Assembly (NCBI GenBank): GCA_022457065.1
Contig: JAJGBQ010000001.1
Location: 6,448,001-6,512,000 of the forward strand
DNA: 64,000 nt
Source: Curvularia sp. ZM96
Lineage: Eukaryota > Ascomycota > Dothideomycetes > Pleosporales > Pleosporaceae
Reading direction: 5' to 3'
Shown here in pieces: positions 10,702 through 22,698 of the stretch. How positions within the stretch are numbered: the first letter of the stretch is position 1; each line of letters begins with the position of its first letter. The position numbers were made by a program, and so were the translations under genes. Under the pieces are notes generated by a model. The model saw nothing but the letters and a program-made list of their open reading frames with translations, searched no databases and was not told the origin of the DNA.

Positions 10702-13221
10702 CTAAGCATTCCTCTCCTTCTGTTCCTTCTCGTACTTGGCGATGAGCTCCTTCTGCAGTTGTGGCGGCGCAGGGCTGTAGTGGCTGAACTCCATGCTGAA
10801 CTCACCCTTGCCTTGTGTACTAGCACGTAGCTGACTGCTGAAGCCAAACATGCTGTTCAAACTGCAGTCAGCATACACGGTAAAGTCCTCGGGTCCAATT
10901 TCCGTATCGTTAATGACAGCGTTCCTCTTGTTCAACAATCCAACAACAGAACCCTGGAACTCGTTCGGCGCGGTAATCGTAGTCTTCATCAGAGGCTCGA
11001 GCACCTGTGGGGCACCAGCCTGGAAAGCCTTGCGGAAAGCCTGTTGTGTGGCGTTCTTGAAAGCCATTTCCGAGGAATCGACAGCGTGCGTTGCACCATC
11101 GTTGATGACCATGGAAGTACCCAGGACCTTGTGGCCGAGAAGAGGTCCCTTGGTTGTTGAGGCCATGAATCCTTTCTCGCAAGCAAACAAGAACTTTTCG
11201 GAAATGGTTCCACCAGAAATCTGTTGCTCGAACTTGTTCTCAGTAAGAGACTCACTGGGCTCCAACCATCCCACCACACGCGCGAAGTCTCCGGATCCAC
11301 CACTCTGCTTCTTCAAGGTGTGGTCGAAGTTGACGCGCTTGGTGATGGTTTCACGGTAGGCAACCTGTGGCTGTCCAGTCTCGCATTCGACGCGGTACTC
11401 ACGGCGCATACGCTCGACGTAGATGTCCAGATGCAGCTCACCCATACCTGAGATGATAGTTTCTTGCGATTCAGGATCGGTGTGGACTCGGAATGTAGGG
11501 TCCTCACGCGTGAAGCGGCTCATGGCCTTACTGAAGTTGGGTGTATCCTTGGTGTTCTTGGGCTTGATCGAGAGGGAGATGACGGGTTCAGGAACGAACA
11601 TGGAGGTCTGCTATGTCAGATCAATGTATACGTGAGTGAATGAAACCACTTACCATGGTGTATGCGAGGTTACCGTCAGTGAATGTGTCACCAGATGCAC
11701 AGTCGACACCGAACACGGCACAAATTTCACCAGCGCCAATTTCCGGTACTTCCTCCATATCGTTGGAATGCATGCGCACAATCTTAGGAATCCTGACCTT
11801 CTTGTCTGACCTAGCGTTGAAAACGTTCATGCCCTTCTTCAGTGTACCCTGGTACACACGGATGTAGGTCAGCTGTCCGAAGCTGCTCTCTTCCAACTTG
11901 AACGCCAAACCAACGAATGGTAAATCGTTATATGAAACCAACTTGACAGGGGCTTCTGCGCGCTTCTTGTCCAACGCCATGTTCTCGACTTCGGAGGGGT
12001 TCGGGAGGTAATCGCATACGGCGTCGAGCATAGGTTGTACAGACTTGTCAGCAAGCGCGGAACCCATCATGACGGGGGTGAACTTGAGAGAGATCGTCGC
12101 TCTTCGAATGGCAGCCTTGATCTGGGCAACGGTTGGCTCCTGCTCCTCCAAGAAAAGCTCCGCGATCTCATCATCCACGTCTGCGAGTGTCTCGATGAGC
12201 TTTTGCCTCTTCTCCTTGCACAGTTCGACAATATCTGCGGGGATTTCATCCGATTCCCTAATGATTTCTCCCTTGGATCCTTCGTTGTAGATAGCCTTCA
12301 TCCTCACCAAATCCACCACACCCTGGAAGCCGTCTTCGCGACCGATGGGCACTTGAATGGCTGCGGCCGCTATTCTGAGTTTTTGGTTGATCTGGTCTAC
12401 AGCTTTCCATGGGTTGGCGCCCATTCGGTCCATTTTGTTGACAAAGGATAGCCTAGGAATATTGTACCGTCTCATTTGCCTGTCGACTGTAATGGTTTGA
12501 CTTTGTACGCCACTGACAGCGCACAGAATCATGACAGCTCCATCAAGAACTCGCAGTGCCCTTTCTACCTCGATAGTGAAGTCAATATGGCCCGGTGTAT
12601 CGATCAGGTTGATGTGGTATTTCTCTTCCTTTCCTTCGTCGTTCTTTTTAACCCAGTCGCAAAAGGTGGCCGCAGATTGAATAGTGATACCCTTCTCACG
12701 TTCAAGATCCATGGAGTCCATCTTGGCACCCACGGCATCTTTACCACGAACTTCGTGTATGGCGTTGATTCGGCCGGTGTAGAAAAGAACACGTTCGGTG
12801 GCGGTGGTTTTACCAGAGTCAATGTGCGCAGCGATACCAATGTTTCGCACTCTCGAGAGTCGCTCCCATTCGACAGGGTTCAGGTTCTCAACAATCTTCT
12901 CTTGGGTCAAGGTGGATGGGTCTTCTTTGGCCTGCTCTAGTCTGAACTGCATAGTCAGCGTTCTGCCATCCCCTCGCGACAAAAGTTCAAAATCTCTGCG
13001 GGCACATACACCTGGGCGGCCACTGAATTCCATCTTCGCTGCTGCTGCGTCCGCTGGTTTTCTATCCATGTGTCGGTCTTCAGTCCATTGGTGTATGGTG
13101 TGCGCGATGCAGTAATGGTCGAGAGAGCGCATCGTGAAGAAGTCCTCTGAGTGGATCGAGCAGAACAGCGAAGGCTGCTTGCAGCGAGCGATTGGGCCCG
13201 AAGAAGAGACTGTACCCGCAT
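10702..13221 (-). CDS. MEF1: mitochondrial translation elongation factor G (EF-G1)
   Basis: Model: complement(join(10702..11607, 11654..12946, 13012..13221)), 802 residues, introns of 46 and 65 bp, both phase 0. Residues 1-65 are Arg/Ser/Ala-rich without acidic residues, a clear mitochondrial presequence. The GTPase domain has AHIDSGKTT (110-118), the DxxG box in [10 protein letters not shown] and the NKxD box in [12 protein letters not shown] domains II-V follow, ending in a charged tail [14 protein letters not shown]1 drives ribosome translocation in the mitochondrial matrix. The start at 13221 is chosen because it gives the presequence; the minus frame is open further upstream. The second intron falls just before the [12 protein letters not shown] segment of domain III. 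Confidence 0.95.
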
Positions 13222-13805
13222 CTCGAACACCTCGAATGCTAAAGAAAAGGGTATACAACGAAGGGACGACGCTGCGGTCTGCTGTCGCTTCGGAATGCTG
13301 GATAGCCCACCAGGAAAAAGTTGGGCCATCGGAGTTTCGGGCGGAGGTGCCAGTCACGTGCCGGCGTGTTTGACTCGCGCCAAGCGAAATGTGCATGCGG
13401 GGGCGGCACGCGTTCCACGCGCCCGTTACAGTCCACTTGGATCGTGACTGGATATAACAAAAACCGATCACTTGAGGCATAGCGCTATTTTGCTCGCCGT
13501 CTCTCTTCCGACACAAAGAACATTCTAGGTGGCAAACGTCAAACAATGTCGAGGTTGGTGACCAACCGCAAGCGGACGGCGCCTTTGTTGTTCGCATCGA
13601 GCAATCTTTGTTCATGGCCATGACAAAGACTCATTTACAGTGCCTACCGTCCAGATATCATGTTCACTCCGGATCAGATTTCTCTTGTATTTCCATCTCA
13701 ACCCTCTCTGCAGTCTGGACAAGGTAAAAGAACCCTTAGTTTTTTTCGCTTCGATATCGTGGAGCTAACATGCGCAAGAGGACGCTCCAGTAGGCTAAGT
13801 GCGCA
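13222..13805. other. divergent promoter region
   Basis: 584 bp separate the start codons of MEF1 (-) and the unrecognised gene at 13806 (+). No coding region of its own is supported. It probably serves both genes. Confidence 0.5.
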
Positions 13806-15537
13806 ATGATGAACACCTATCGTGATCATTCGGTGGAGAATGATTCAGACCTCAGCAGCCTTTCCAGCTCTACGCACACCAGTTCAATGAGCAAGAAGAA
13901 GTCATCGCTGCGGGAGTTCAACGACGCCCGTCTAGCCCAAGCGCTCAACTACCTGAATGATGAAGGAGGTGATGACTCTTCTGCCAGGTACATAAAACGT
14001 GTACGCGTAATCGACGACGACCTTGTCCAGCGGCTCTATTGGGAAAGGTGTGATTACGACACTACACTCCACCGCGAGTTGGAAGCTGTAGTTCGAAAAG
14101 AATTAAACACCTTTCACACCGCTGTTTACTTTGACCCGCCAGAAAGCGATGGTTCCGTGTCGGAAAGTGAACACGAAGCGTCACCAGAGCACTCTCCGGA
14201 AAGCCATCCCGCATGCGTCGCACCTGCCCTATACCGAAGAGACGAAGGACTTGATGGCCCTACCTCATCTTTGCCAGCAAAGGGTGAAATCGGCTACAAA
14301 AACCTCACCTTGGGCGATATAAGAGCGCAGTTGCAACTTCCAACACTGCCCGAAGAGGTTGAAAAAGAGATCAAACGATGGTGTACGGCTGAGCAAATTG
14401 AAAAAGTTGTGAAAGAATTCAAGAGGTATGATGAGGGAGAGGACCTCAGCAAGGACCATACCCTCAGGGCATTCTTGGATAAATTGATGCTCGAAAAGCA
14501 AGGTGGATAGTGCATCTTTCTCCCTTTTTTGCTATGTTAACATGTGTATAGATGATCTCAGAGACATCCGTCATGCTGTGAACGCTTCACCAACCAAGCT
14601 CCGGGCCTCTTCGGTCCGAAGTAGTTCTCAACCTGCAACAAGCACGATACACGCTGCGCGGGAACAGGCACTCAAAACTGCGCTGGATACCAGCACGGGA
14701 GGTAACGCAGCTCCAGGAAAAGGAAAACTGCCGTCCAACACCATTGCACCCTCCCCTGTTGCCAGAAAGATTCATCGATCGCGTGCTATATCCCTCAAGA
14801 ATAGCCCGAGGCGCCAGAGTGGAGTTAGCACTGCACCACCAAGCGCTGAAACAACTCCAATTGAGGCTGCAATTCTACCGCAGGGACCTGACGCCAATCG
14901 CGAATCCAATACGTCGGTAAAGAACATGTCACAGTCGGCCAATGCCTCGACTGATGTCAACGTTCCCAAGCCCAGCAGCAGTAGGAAGACTAGGCGCAAA
15001 CGTAGTATTGGTGAGCGAGCCTACACTCCAGAGAAGAAGCGCAAAAAGTCTGCAGCACCTTCATCAGTCAAGAAACCGGGCGGCGCTCCACTTCAGACTC
15101 CGGAGAGGTCTGTTCGCTTTGTGTCTGATGACTCGGACGATGTGTCATCAGACAGCACCATTGCAATCAGAGAAAGTAAACCTAGAAAGGTGGCAAGTAA
15201 ACGTACTCCCAAGCCTGCGGCCAAAGCATCGACGAAACCCAGAATCAGGATGCTCCCAGAGATGTCTCCGGATGGCGAAAGTAAAGCGAGCCCTTCCAAA
15301 CGCACTGCAGCTACCAGAACGTCTCTGCTCCCCAAAGACACTCCGGCAAAGTCTGCTAAATGGTCCTCCAGCTTGATACCATCAAAGAAGATCAAGATTA
15401 CGAAAAACGACAGTAAAGCTACTGCAGCAGGTAAAGCAGTACATAATACCCTCGTCGAGGAGCCAGTGGAGAAGGCTGTCGTTGAAGAGGTAGCCGAGGC
15501 ACGCAGCACGAGAAGCGGAGCAAGATCCCACAAGTGA
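13806..15537 (+). CDS. unrecognised Ser/Lys-rich, probably nuclear protein
   Basis: Model: join(13806..14502, 14552..15537), 560 residues. The 49-bp intron (gtggat..gtatag with a TTAAC branch-like site) joins EKQ to DDLRDIRHAV in phase 1. I do not recognise a family. The first 230 residues look folded and partly helical: FNDARLAQALNYLND, RVRVIDDDLVQRLYWERC, then an acidic Ser/Glu stretch at about 118-136, and a C-terminal helical block LPEEVEKEIKRWCTAEQIEK. The second exon is disordered, rich in Ser, Lys, Thr and Pro, with many basic clusters (SRKTRRKRSIGERAY, EKKRKKS) that could be nuclear localisation signals, and ends TRSGARSHK. A chromatin- or DNA-associated role is only inference from composition. 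Two adjacent ATGs (13806, 13809) make the start ambiguous by one codon. Confidence 0.7.
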
Positions 15538-16876
15538 CGGAGTCGATGGGTTTGTCTCGCTGCGTTAGCCACTGTGTCTCCCGAGATTTGTCTAGATATT
15601 ATGAACAGGCATGTTTATTGTTGTCGTCGTGTGTATTGGGTTTGTTATGCGGATGTACCTAGGTCAGTTCGAGTTCATGAGGTCTAGGCTGAGTGTAATC
15701 GTGGTGTTTGTGTTGGCTTGTCCAGCCTTCCAGTAGAAGTGACAGACACTACATACTGTGTTTCACACGCGTAATAAAGAATCATTATCTCATAAAGGCA
15801 ACAGCTCCAAATCGTCCCAATACATTCCGCAGTTATTAACTCGGCTCAGAATGAGAGTTCGGCGCGTGCTGCATCCACGCTGCGTCCCCTTCCTTCCCAC
15901 TCTCTGTCATTGGTCCGCTCTTCCCGTTGTCCCAGCCGCCCCATCTTTCTGTTGCGGGACGACCTCTTCTCCTAACGCCGCAGATTAGCGAGCTCTCTAG
16001 TCCCCGTTTGCTTGCGAAACAAATTATCGATTCGTTTGAACGCGATATTATGATGAATTGAGGTTGTGACGGGCGCCCACTGGCATGTGACCTGTGCCTT
16101 CTACCCACCGTCTTTGCATTTTCACTGTTTTGATGACGTCAAGCCATCAGCTCGGGCTGCGACTTCCCTCTGTAAAGCCTGGACCTGTTGTCGAGTGTTT
16201 TTACAGCTGTTCCTTACTATCTCGCCTCGGTCCTTGCTTGCTAGAACGTCTGTTTTCTATCGGCCCGAAAATTTTCCACCCAAATGCTCTACTAGGTATT
16301 TGTTTTTCTAAATAGCAACTGCAGATCGGATTCTCGCGTCTAACAAGCTAGCGTCAGAGCCAAAATTACAAGGTCACTGCATCCACGCTCACCGCAACAG
16401 TCAGTTGTGCATAACTGCAGCTGCCACGTCTCGTCTGCTTAGACACTTTGTGTCCAGATCTGTTTGCTTCGCTGCTTTCAGCAAGCGAACAAATCACCTC
16501 CACCCTGGTCCACTTTGCTCTCAGTCCAGCAGCCTGATTATCGCTGTTCCAGGAGTAAGGGTCCAGAGTCGGTAAAGCATTCGCGGGTGAAAGGCGCGTC
16601 GCTTCTCTCTTTCACTCGACCGTGCCTTGCTCGATTACCTATCTTCTCTGTTTGACGGCTTATTACCCTACCCACTTTCACCGTCTCTCCTTCCCTGTGC
16701 GCTAAAGTGAAGGCAAGTGCCTCTGCAAACCAAAATGGACCCCCAGTCTTAAAATACAATTGGTATATATTCCAACAGCATCCACACCAAAACCCTGACA
16801 TCCAACACTTTGCCACAACACAGCGAGCATAACCAGAAACATACACTCCGCTCGAAATCTTCTCTGTGGCTGCAAC
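15538..16876. other. intergenic, probable long leader of the RdRP gene
   Basis: 1.3 kb without a supported gene. The part after about 16100 is pyrimidine-rich and has many short upstream frames. The 188-codon minus-strand frame (16538-17104) overlaps the RGG-coding start of the RdRP gene and looks like its shadow. Confidence 0.5.
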
Positions 16877-19800
16877 ATGGATCGTGGTCGTGGTGGCGGC
16901 CGGCGAGGCGCTCGTGGAGGTGCTCGCGGTGGCGCTCGTGGTGGCCTTAATGGAAGTGGCATCAGCGATCGAGCGTCTTCTCACAGTTCTGGGAGCTCCC
17001 AGGGCCGACCCAGGGCCAATCGAACAAATGGCCCGTCCCAAGTCACGACTCAATCCATCGGGAGTGACCCTTCGGACGACTCGGATAGTCAGCGCAGTGT
17101 GCACAGATCGATTTTGTCAGGCCCAGCATCACATTGGGCATATTGCCAGGAGAGCAAATTCAAACTCTTGGGAATACCTAAGAACTGCTGGACAGTAGAT
17201 GTCTACCACGCAATGTCAGCCTATGGCAATGTCTTCAGGATTGAGATGGAGCCACTTGGCCGTGAATTCAACGCATACGTGGTTTTCCGGTAAGTCTCGA
17301 ATCAAAAGCCAAAGACGTAAATCTAACATCGTAATGACAGGCCTCCTCCCCACAAGCCCATTCCAAAAGAAAAGTTGCGATTTCGCTCTGGTTTCGTACG
17401 GTGCGAAGCGTTTTCACCGCTTGCGGCCACTATCAACAGTCCCGTCAATCCCAACAAGCAATACTACGATCTCAACATACTCTACGCGAAGCAAATTCAG
17501 TTTGGCGTCAGAGTTGCAGAACGAACCATGATTGACATGCGCACCATTGAGACGTCTGCAGGCATCCAGGTGATATTGAACCTGAAACGTAGAGAGATCG
17601 ATGTGCAATTTCCCCTGCGCATAGATAGAGAGAATCGCAATTTTCGCTTCAGATTGCCAATCTCTCTGATCTCGCACATCTACAAGACAACAGATCACAG
17701 AACCGGTCTGCCTTCCCTTGTCATCCCATTCAATTCGCCGCCGTGCTTCTACATGCAGAGGAAAGAAGGCGAACGCTTGGAAGGTGGCGATAAGCACACC
17801 AACTTCTCGAGGAAAGAAAAGATTTGGAATGATTGGGATACTTGGTACCGAGCGACTGATATAGTCGACGGTGCAGTGTGGCAAACTATTCAAGAAGGTC
17901 CCTTGATGAATCATAAGGGCACAGCCATCATTGACATTGGTAAATATATTGAATGACTGTAGTGGATCAACGCTAACTATTCAGGTCGCTGGTCCAACTA
18001 CCGGCTGGTATTCGACCATTCGGTGTTGACTGGACCACAATTCAAAGACTTCAGCGACGCTCTGGCCGACCATGGGGCCGTGATTGAGACTCTCGACTAT
18101 ACTACTAAGCCAAAGATCTCTTCGCCGTTATGGAGCTTACTGCAGGAAGAGATTTATGGTACTCATCCACATCTCGATGCTGCTTTCATGGCTTTCACCG
18201 ATCTCTTCGACAACCAGGCCCATTTGAGTTTCCCAGTACGATACCAGCTTGAAGTTTGCCTTTCGAATGGATATATTAAAGAGCACACCATTACAAAGGA
18301 GTTTCTGAAAAAGCTAGAATCACTCGACACAGAAACAGCGGTGTACATCTTGGAAAAGGTTGCCGACAAACAACAAACCTACTACGATCCAATGGAAATA
18401 TACAACATGCCAACAAGAAGGTCGAAAAGAAAGATACCCAGCTACTGCGCACTTCAACGAGCAGTCACCATCACTCCGACTATGATGCATGTAGCAACCC
18501 CTGTGATGGAAACGTCTAACCGCATCATCCGTAAGTACGAGGCTGATGCTGATCGATTCATCCGAGTGAAATTCATGGACGAGAAGACTGAAGGCCAGCT
18601 TCGGATGTTGAACGGCAGGGCTGAAGCCTTGTTCGACAGAGTGCAACGCGCGATGAAGAACGGTATCGTTGTTGCTGGGCGCTACTATGAATTTCTAGCC
18701 TTCGGCAACTCACAGTTTCGTGAGCATGGTGCTTACTTCTATGCACCTACAGCCTCAAAGTCAGCGGAGGATATTAGGCTTTCTCTTGGACAGTTCAGTC
18801 ACATCAAGACTGTCTCCAAGTATGCAGCTCGTCTTGGGCAATGTTTCTCTACGACACGCGCCATGGGCGTTACTGTGAAGCTCATCATGATTCCAGACGT
18901 TGAGCGTAACGGCTACGTCTTCACGGACGGTGTTGGAAAGCTCTCTTTCTTCTTAGCTCAAATGGCAGCTCAAGAACTTGGTTTAGCTTTCAACGACCCG
19001 CCATCACTCTTCCAATTCCGTCTTGGTGGTAGCAAAGGGGTACTTGCGCTTGATCCAAATCTGAATGGAAGCGAAGTCCATATTCGACCGAGCCAGTACA
19101 AGTTCCAAGCTCCTCACACCGGCCTTGAAATCATTCGGTCCTCATCCTTTGCGACGCCATATCTGAATCGACAGATAATTCTGGTTCTTTCACACCTTGG
19201 CGTCTACGACATGATCTTCCTCAACAAACAAAGGTCTATGATCACCGACTATGCGAGGGCGATGGAAGAGGATGATATCGCCTTGCAGAAGCTTAGGAAG
19301 AATATTGATATCAACCAGATCACTCTGGTAATGGCTGGGATGGTTCTGGATGGCTTCATGCAATCTCGAGAGCCGTTTATCATGTCTTTGCTCGCACTTT
19401 GGAGAGCTTGCACGATCAAAAACTTGAAAGAGAAGGCGAGAATTGCGATTGACGATGGGGCGTTCTTGCTCGGCTGTGTCGATGAGACTGCGACGCTCAA
19501 AGGGCATATGAACGATCCTCAATCCAGACGTGATGCTACCAGAGACGAGAAACTGGCAACTCTCCCAGAGATCTTCTTACAAGTCAGCGATATCAACAGG
19601 AAAGGTCACTACAACATTGTAGAAGGCGTGTGCATACTGGCACGAAACCCGTCATTGCATCCAGGCGATATTCGTATAGTTCGCGCTGTGAATGTACCAG
19701 CACTTCACCACTTGAAGAACGTCGTAGTCTTCCCACAGACCGGAGAGCGTGATCTCGCCAACATGTGCTCTGGTGGAGACCTTGACGGCGACGACTACAT

Positions 19801-21100
19801 GGTCCTGTGGGACAAGGATCTGATACCCGATATCATCAATGCCCCACCTATGGACTACACACCGGAAAGGCCACTTGAAACCGAGAAGCCCATCACAGCA
19901 GAAGAAATAAGCCGATTCTTCGTCAACTACATGAAGAATGACGCTCTAGGTCCGATTGCCCACGCCCACCTTGCACAAGCTGACTTCAGAGACAATGGCG
20001 TCGGCGATCCAGTCTGTTTGGAGCTAGCAGAGCTCCACTCGAGAGCGGTAGATTTTCCGAAGAGCGGGATACCCGCTCAGATGAAGCGTGAGCTTAGGCC
20101 AAGACGATGGCCGCACTTCATGGAGAAAAGGTATCTGGCTCCACACCAGATCTATCGCTCCAAGAATATTCTCGGTCGTCTCTACGACGAAGTGCAGCTG
20201 GTAGACTTCAGGCCGCAATGGGAAAACATGTTCGACGAGCGCATCTTAGACGCATTCGACCTCGAGCAAGGCATTCTGGATAAGGCAGCAAGCCTCAAGC
20301 TTTCGTACGACGAAGCACTCAGGCGATTGATGGCTAAGCATGGGATTCAGACGGAGTTTGAAGCCTGGTCAGTTTTCGTACTGGTACATAATCGCGAGAG
20401 CGGTGACTACAAATTCGCTGAAGAGTTCGGCAAAACTGTTGGAGCCTTGAAGCATCAGTTCCGCAACGAGTGTCGCACAGCTGCCGGCATGAAAGACAAT
20501 GCCGACTGGGCACACCTAGGGCCGTTCGTCGCTGCCATGTACACAGTCACTGCGCGGGAGATGGAGAGCGCCTTAGACGAGTGCAGCAAGACGAAGATTG
20601 TAGGAGGCCGTGAGGAACCTTGTCGCATCAAGGACCCTGAGCATATGCCGCTGATCTCATTTCCATGGCTTTTCCCGAGTGAGCTTGGCAAGATTGCTAC
20701 CGGGGGTAACACAAGTCACCGGCCAAATGGGGTTCAGAGCCAGTACCGCCAGCGGAAGCATATTCGACCGGCTCAAGCAAGGACTGATGTTGGAGCCGTG
20801 GAGACTGAAACGGGTACTACTCTATATGGCGAGTTGCTAGATTTAGACTTCAGTCTCACTGCACTTCAAATGAGTGAGCAGACCTCAACAACTGAGGTAA
20901 CAAGGGAGCGTTCCGATGCCACTGATGGACCTACTACACACAGTCAAGTTGGAGAAGCGGCCCAGCTACTATCCATATCGCTGCCCGTATTCTCGCCATC
21001 CGTTGTTGATTCTGTCAATGGGATCAATGGGTCAGCAGAACACGGTGTCAACGGAAATGTGGGTCGGCTACTCAATGGTCATGAAGACCACGGACTTTGA
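16877..21100 (+). CDS. RNA-dependent RNA polymerase of RNA silencing
   Basis: Model: join(16877..17289, 17341..17939, 17985..21100), 1375 residues, introns of 51 and 45 bp. It has an N-terminal Arg/Gly-rich segment (residues 3-30, RGG repeats), then a Ser-rich linker and an RRM-like block at about 93-137 (FKLLGIPKNCWTVDVYHAM ... AYVVF). The conserved eukaryotic RdRP catalytic region is at about 590-1000, with the metal-binding loop CSGGDLDGDDY; the three aspartates are D936, D938 and D940. Upstream motifs include GYVFTDGVGKLS and FQFRLGGSKGVL. The enzyme copies RNA into dsRNA for Dicer in quelling, meiotic silencing or small-RNA amplification. The RRM-like N terminus suggests the SAD-1/Rdp1-like class rather than QDE-1, but I cannot settle this by eye. 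The last 140 residues are poorly conserved in appearance. Confidence 0.95.
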
Positions 21101-21606
21101 GAGATCAATGGCCCACGGACTTGACTTTGAGGTTAAGGAGGAGTAAGGAATATATCTTGCGGCCCATGAAGTCGTCTCAGTCTTTATCTTTTAGACTAGG
21201 CAAGGCAGGCAGTGCGTCACCAGTGTGCTCCATGGACTTCACCCGTCCACATAACCCACGGGAGTTCTTCAAGAAGATGTTAAGTCTGCACCATACTATG
21301 CGCTGTCTCAGCCAGGAGACGTACAGAGTAGTATGGTCAGTGTGGGGGTTCGTGGATGGATTGGTGAATACGGACTACATTGGATTATTTGCGTGAGCTC
21401 AATGTATAGTATATAAGATTTCGAAATACAAAGAAATATGAAAATCAAAAATCAAAAATCAAAAACGCATTCTTGAACGATGATATGAATAACTTCCCCA
21501 ATGTGGACGCGCCCGCGACGATGACGTGAGTGCGGCTAGTGGTATCGATAACGAGCAAACTAACTCGAAGCACATTTTATAATTTCATAACAGCGCCCAC
21601 GTCACA
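21101..21606. other. intergenic with short AAAATC tandem array
   Basis: 3' region of the RdRP gene and promoter of ELP6. About 21440-21465 is a run of the 8-mer AAAATCAA. Nothing coding is supported. Confidence 0.5.
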
Positions 21607-22698
21607 ATGCCTCCGTCCAGTCGTATACCACCTCTTCTGCAACCATACATCCAACTCCCTCGGGAAAACTCGCTCCTTCTGCTCACGAGCACCCTTGGCG
21701 CCAGCGCAAACTGGCTGATCCTACGATTTCTGTGCGATGCGCTGAGCACAGCGACAACACAAGATGGAGGGGAAGAGGGGCGCAACGTGGTGCTCGTTTC
21801 CTGGATGAGGCAATATGAGTTCTGGAAGCAAGAGTCCAGAAAAGGGGCTGGTCTAGACTTGGACAGGTTGAGCAAAGAGGGAAGATTCGCGTTCGTTGAT
21901 GGACTGGGAGTCGGCGCAGATGCAACAGCTGGCAGCACATCCGGGATAGATGTGCGGGCCAATGGGCAGGCAAGACCACAAGTCACGGCGTCAGCAGGAA
22001 TCCAGATGCAGAGAGGACCGCAGACATTGCCTGTACGAGGACCGCCGGGGAGAATAGTGCCTGCAAGAGGACCACCTGTGTCAGCGATGGCGCCTACACC
22101 AGCGCCTGCGATGACTGGTACTACATCAGAGGCGACGAGCGCGGGTAGCAATAATCCTGGTCACTACACGTTGAAGACACTCGAATTATCAGATGTTAAG
22201 GCGGGCATTTCTAGTGCTGTCTCTGCACTCTCTTCCTCTGCTGCTCAGCGAAAAACGCTCCTCATTTTCGATAACCCTGACCTTCTCCTCGCCCTTAACC
22301 CCTCCATCACACCCTCGGACTTCACTTCTCTTGCTCTGACCCTCCACACAATACCGACCGTATCGCACATTCTCACCCACATACAATCTGATAATCCGCT
22401 TCTGAACCTTTCGGTCCCGCCTCAACCACTTGAGCTGGCGCATCACAATCTGCTAGTGAAGTGCGCTCATATGAGCAGGAGGATACTAGGTGTAAGGATA
22501 CTGGACACTGGAGTTGCAAGAGATGTGAGCGGCGTCATACGGATCACTGAACAGAAGCACGAATGGCTAGATCTGGAGCTCAGCGAGAACGAAACCAGGG
22601 AGGGTGACGATAGCGGAAGAGGGAAAGAATTCCTATATCAGGTCAAGGGCGACGGAAGCGTGAAAGTCTTTGAACGGGGTGCTGGTGGAGAGGGTTGA
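21607..22698 (+). CDS. ELP6: Elongator complex subunit 6
   Basis: Single exon, 363 residues. The start has the Elp6 pattern: a Pro-rich N terminus, then LLLLTSTLGASANWLILRFL and VVLVSWMRQYEFWKQE. It then shows KTLLIFDNPDLLLAL and the RecA-like core strands, and ends with KGDGSVKVFERG. Elp4-Elp5-Elp6 form a hexameric RecA-like ring that binds tRNA in the Elongator complex, which makes the cm5U-type wobble modifications. Elp6 lacks the Walker motifs of true ATPases and none is seen here. A disordered Gly/Pro/Ala-rich insert at about 105-180 (VRGPPGRIVPARGPP) is longer than in yeast, as often in filamentous ascomycetes. Confidence 0.85.
   Translation: MPPSSRIPPLLQPYIQLPRENSLLLLTSTLGASANWLILRFLCDALSTATTQDGGEEGRNVVLVSWMRQYEFWKQESRKGAGLDLDRLSKEGRFAFVDGLGVGADATAGSTSGIDVRANGQARPQVTASAGIQMQRGPQTLPVRGPPGRIVPARGPPVSAMAPTPAPAMTGTTSEATSAGSNNPGHYTLKTLELSDVKAGISSAVSALSSSAAQRKTLLIFDNPDLLLALNPSITPSDFTSLALTLHTIPTVSHILTHIQSDNPLLNLSVPPQPLELAHHNLLVKCAHMSRRILGVRILDTGVARDVSGVIRITEQKHEWLDLELSENETREGDDSGRGKEFLYQVKGDGSVKVFERGAGGEG

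Noticed and set aside
12035..12940. Plus-strand frames of 138 and 154 codons opposite MEF1
   Set aside because: They run antisense to a highly conserved GTPase domain and have no features of their own.
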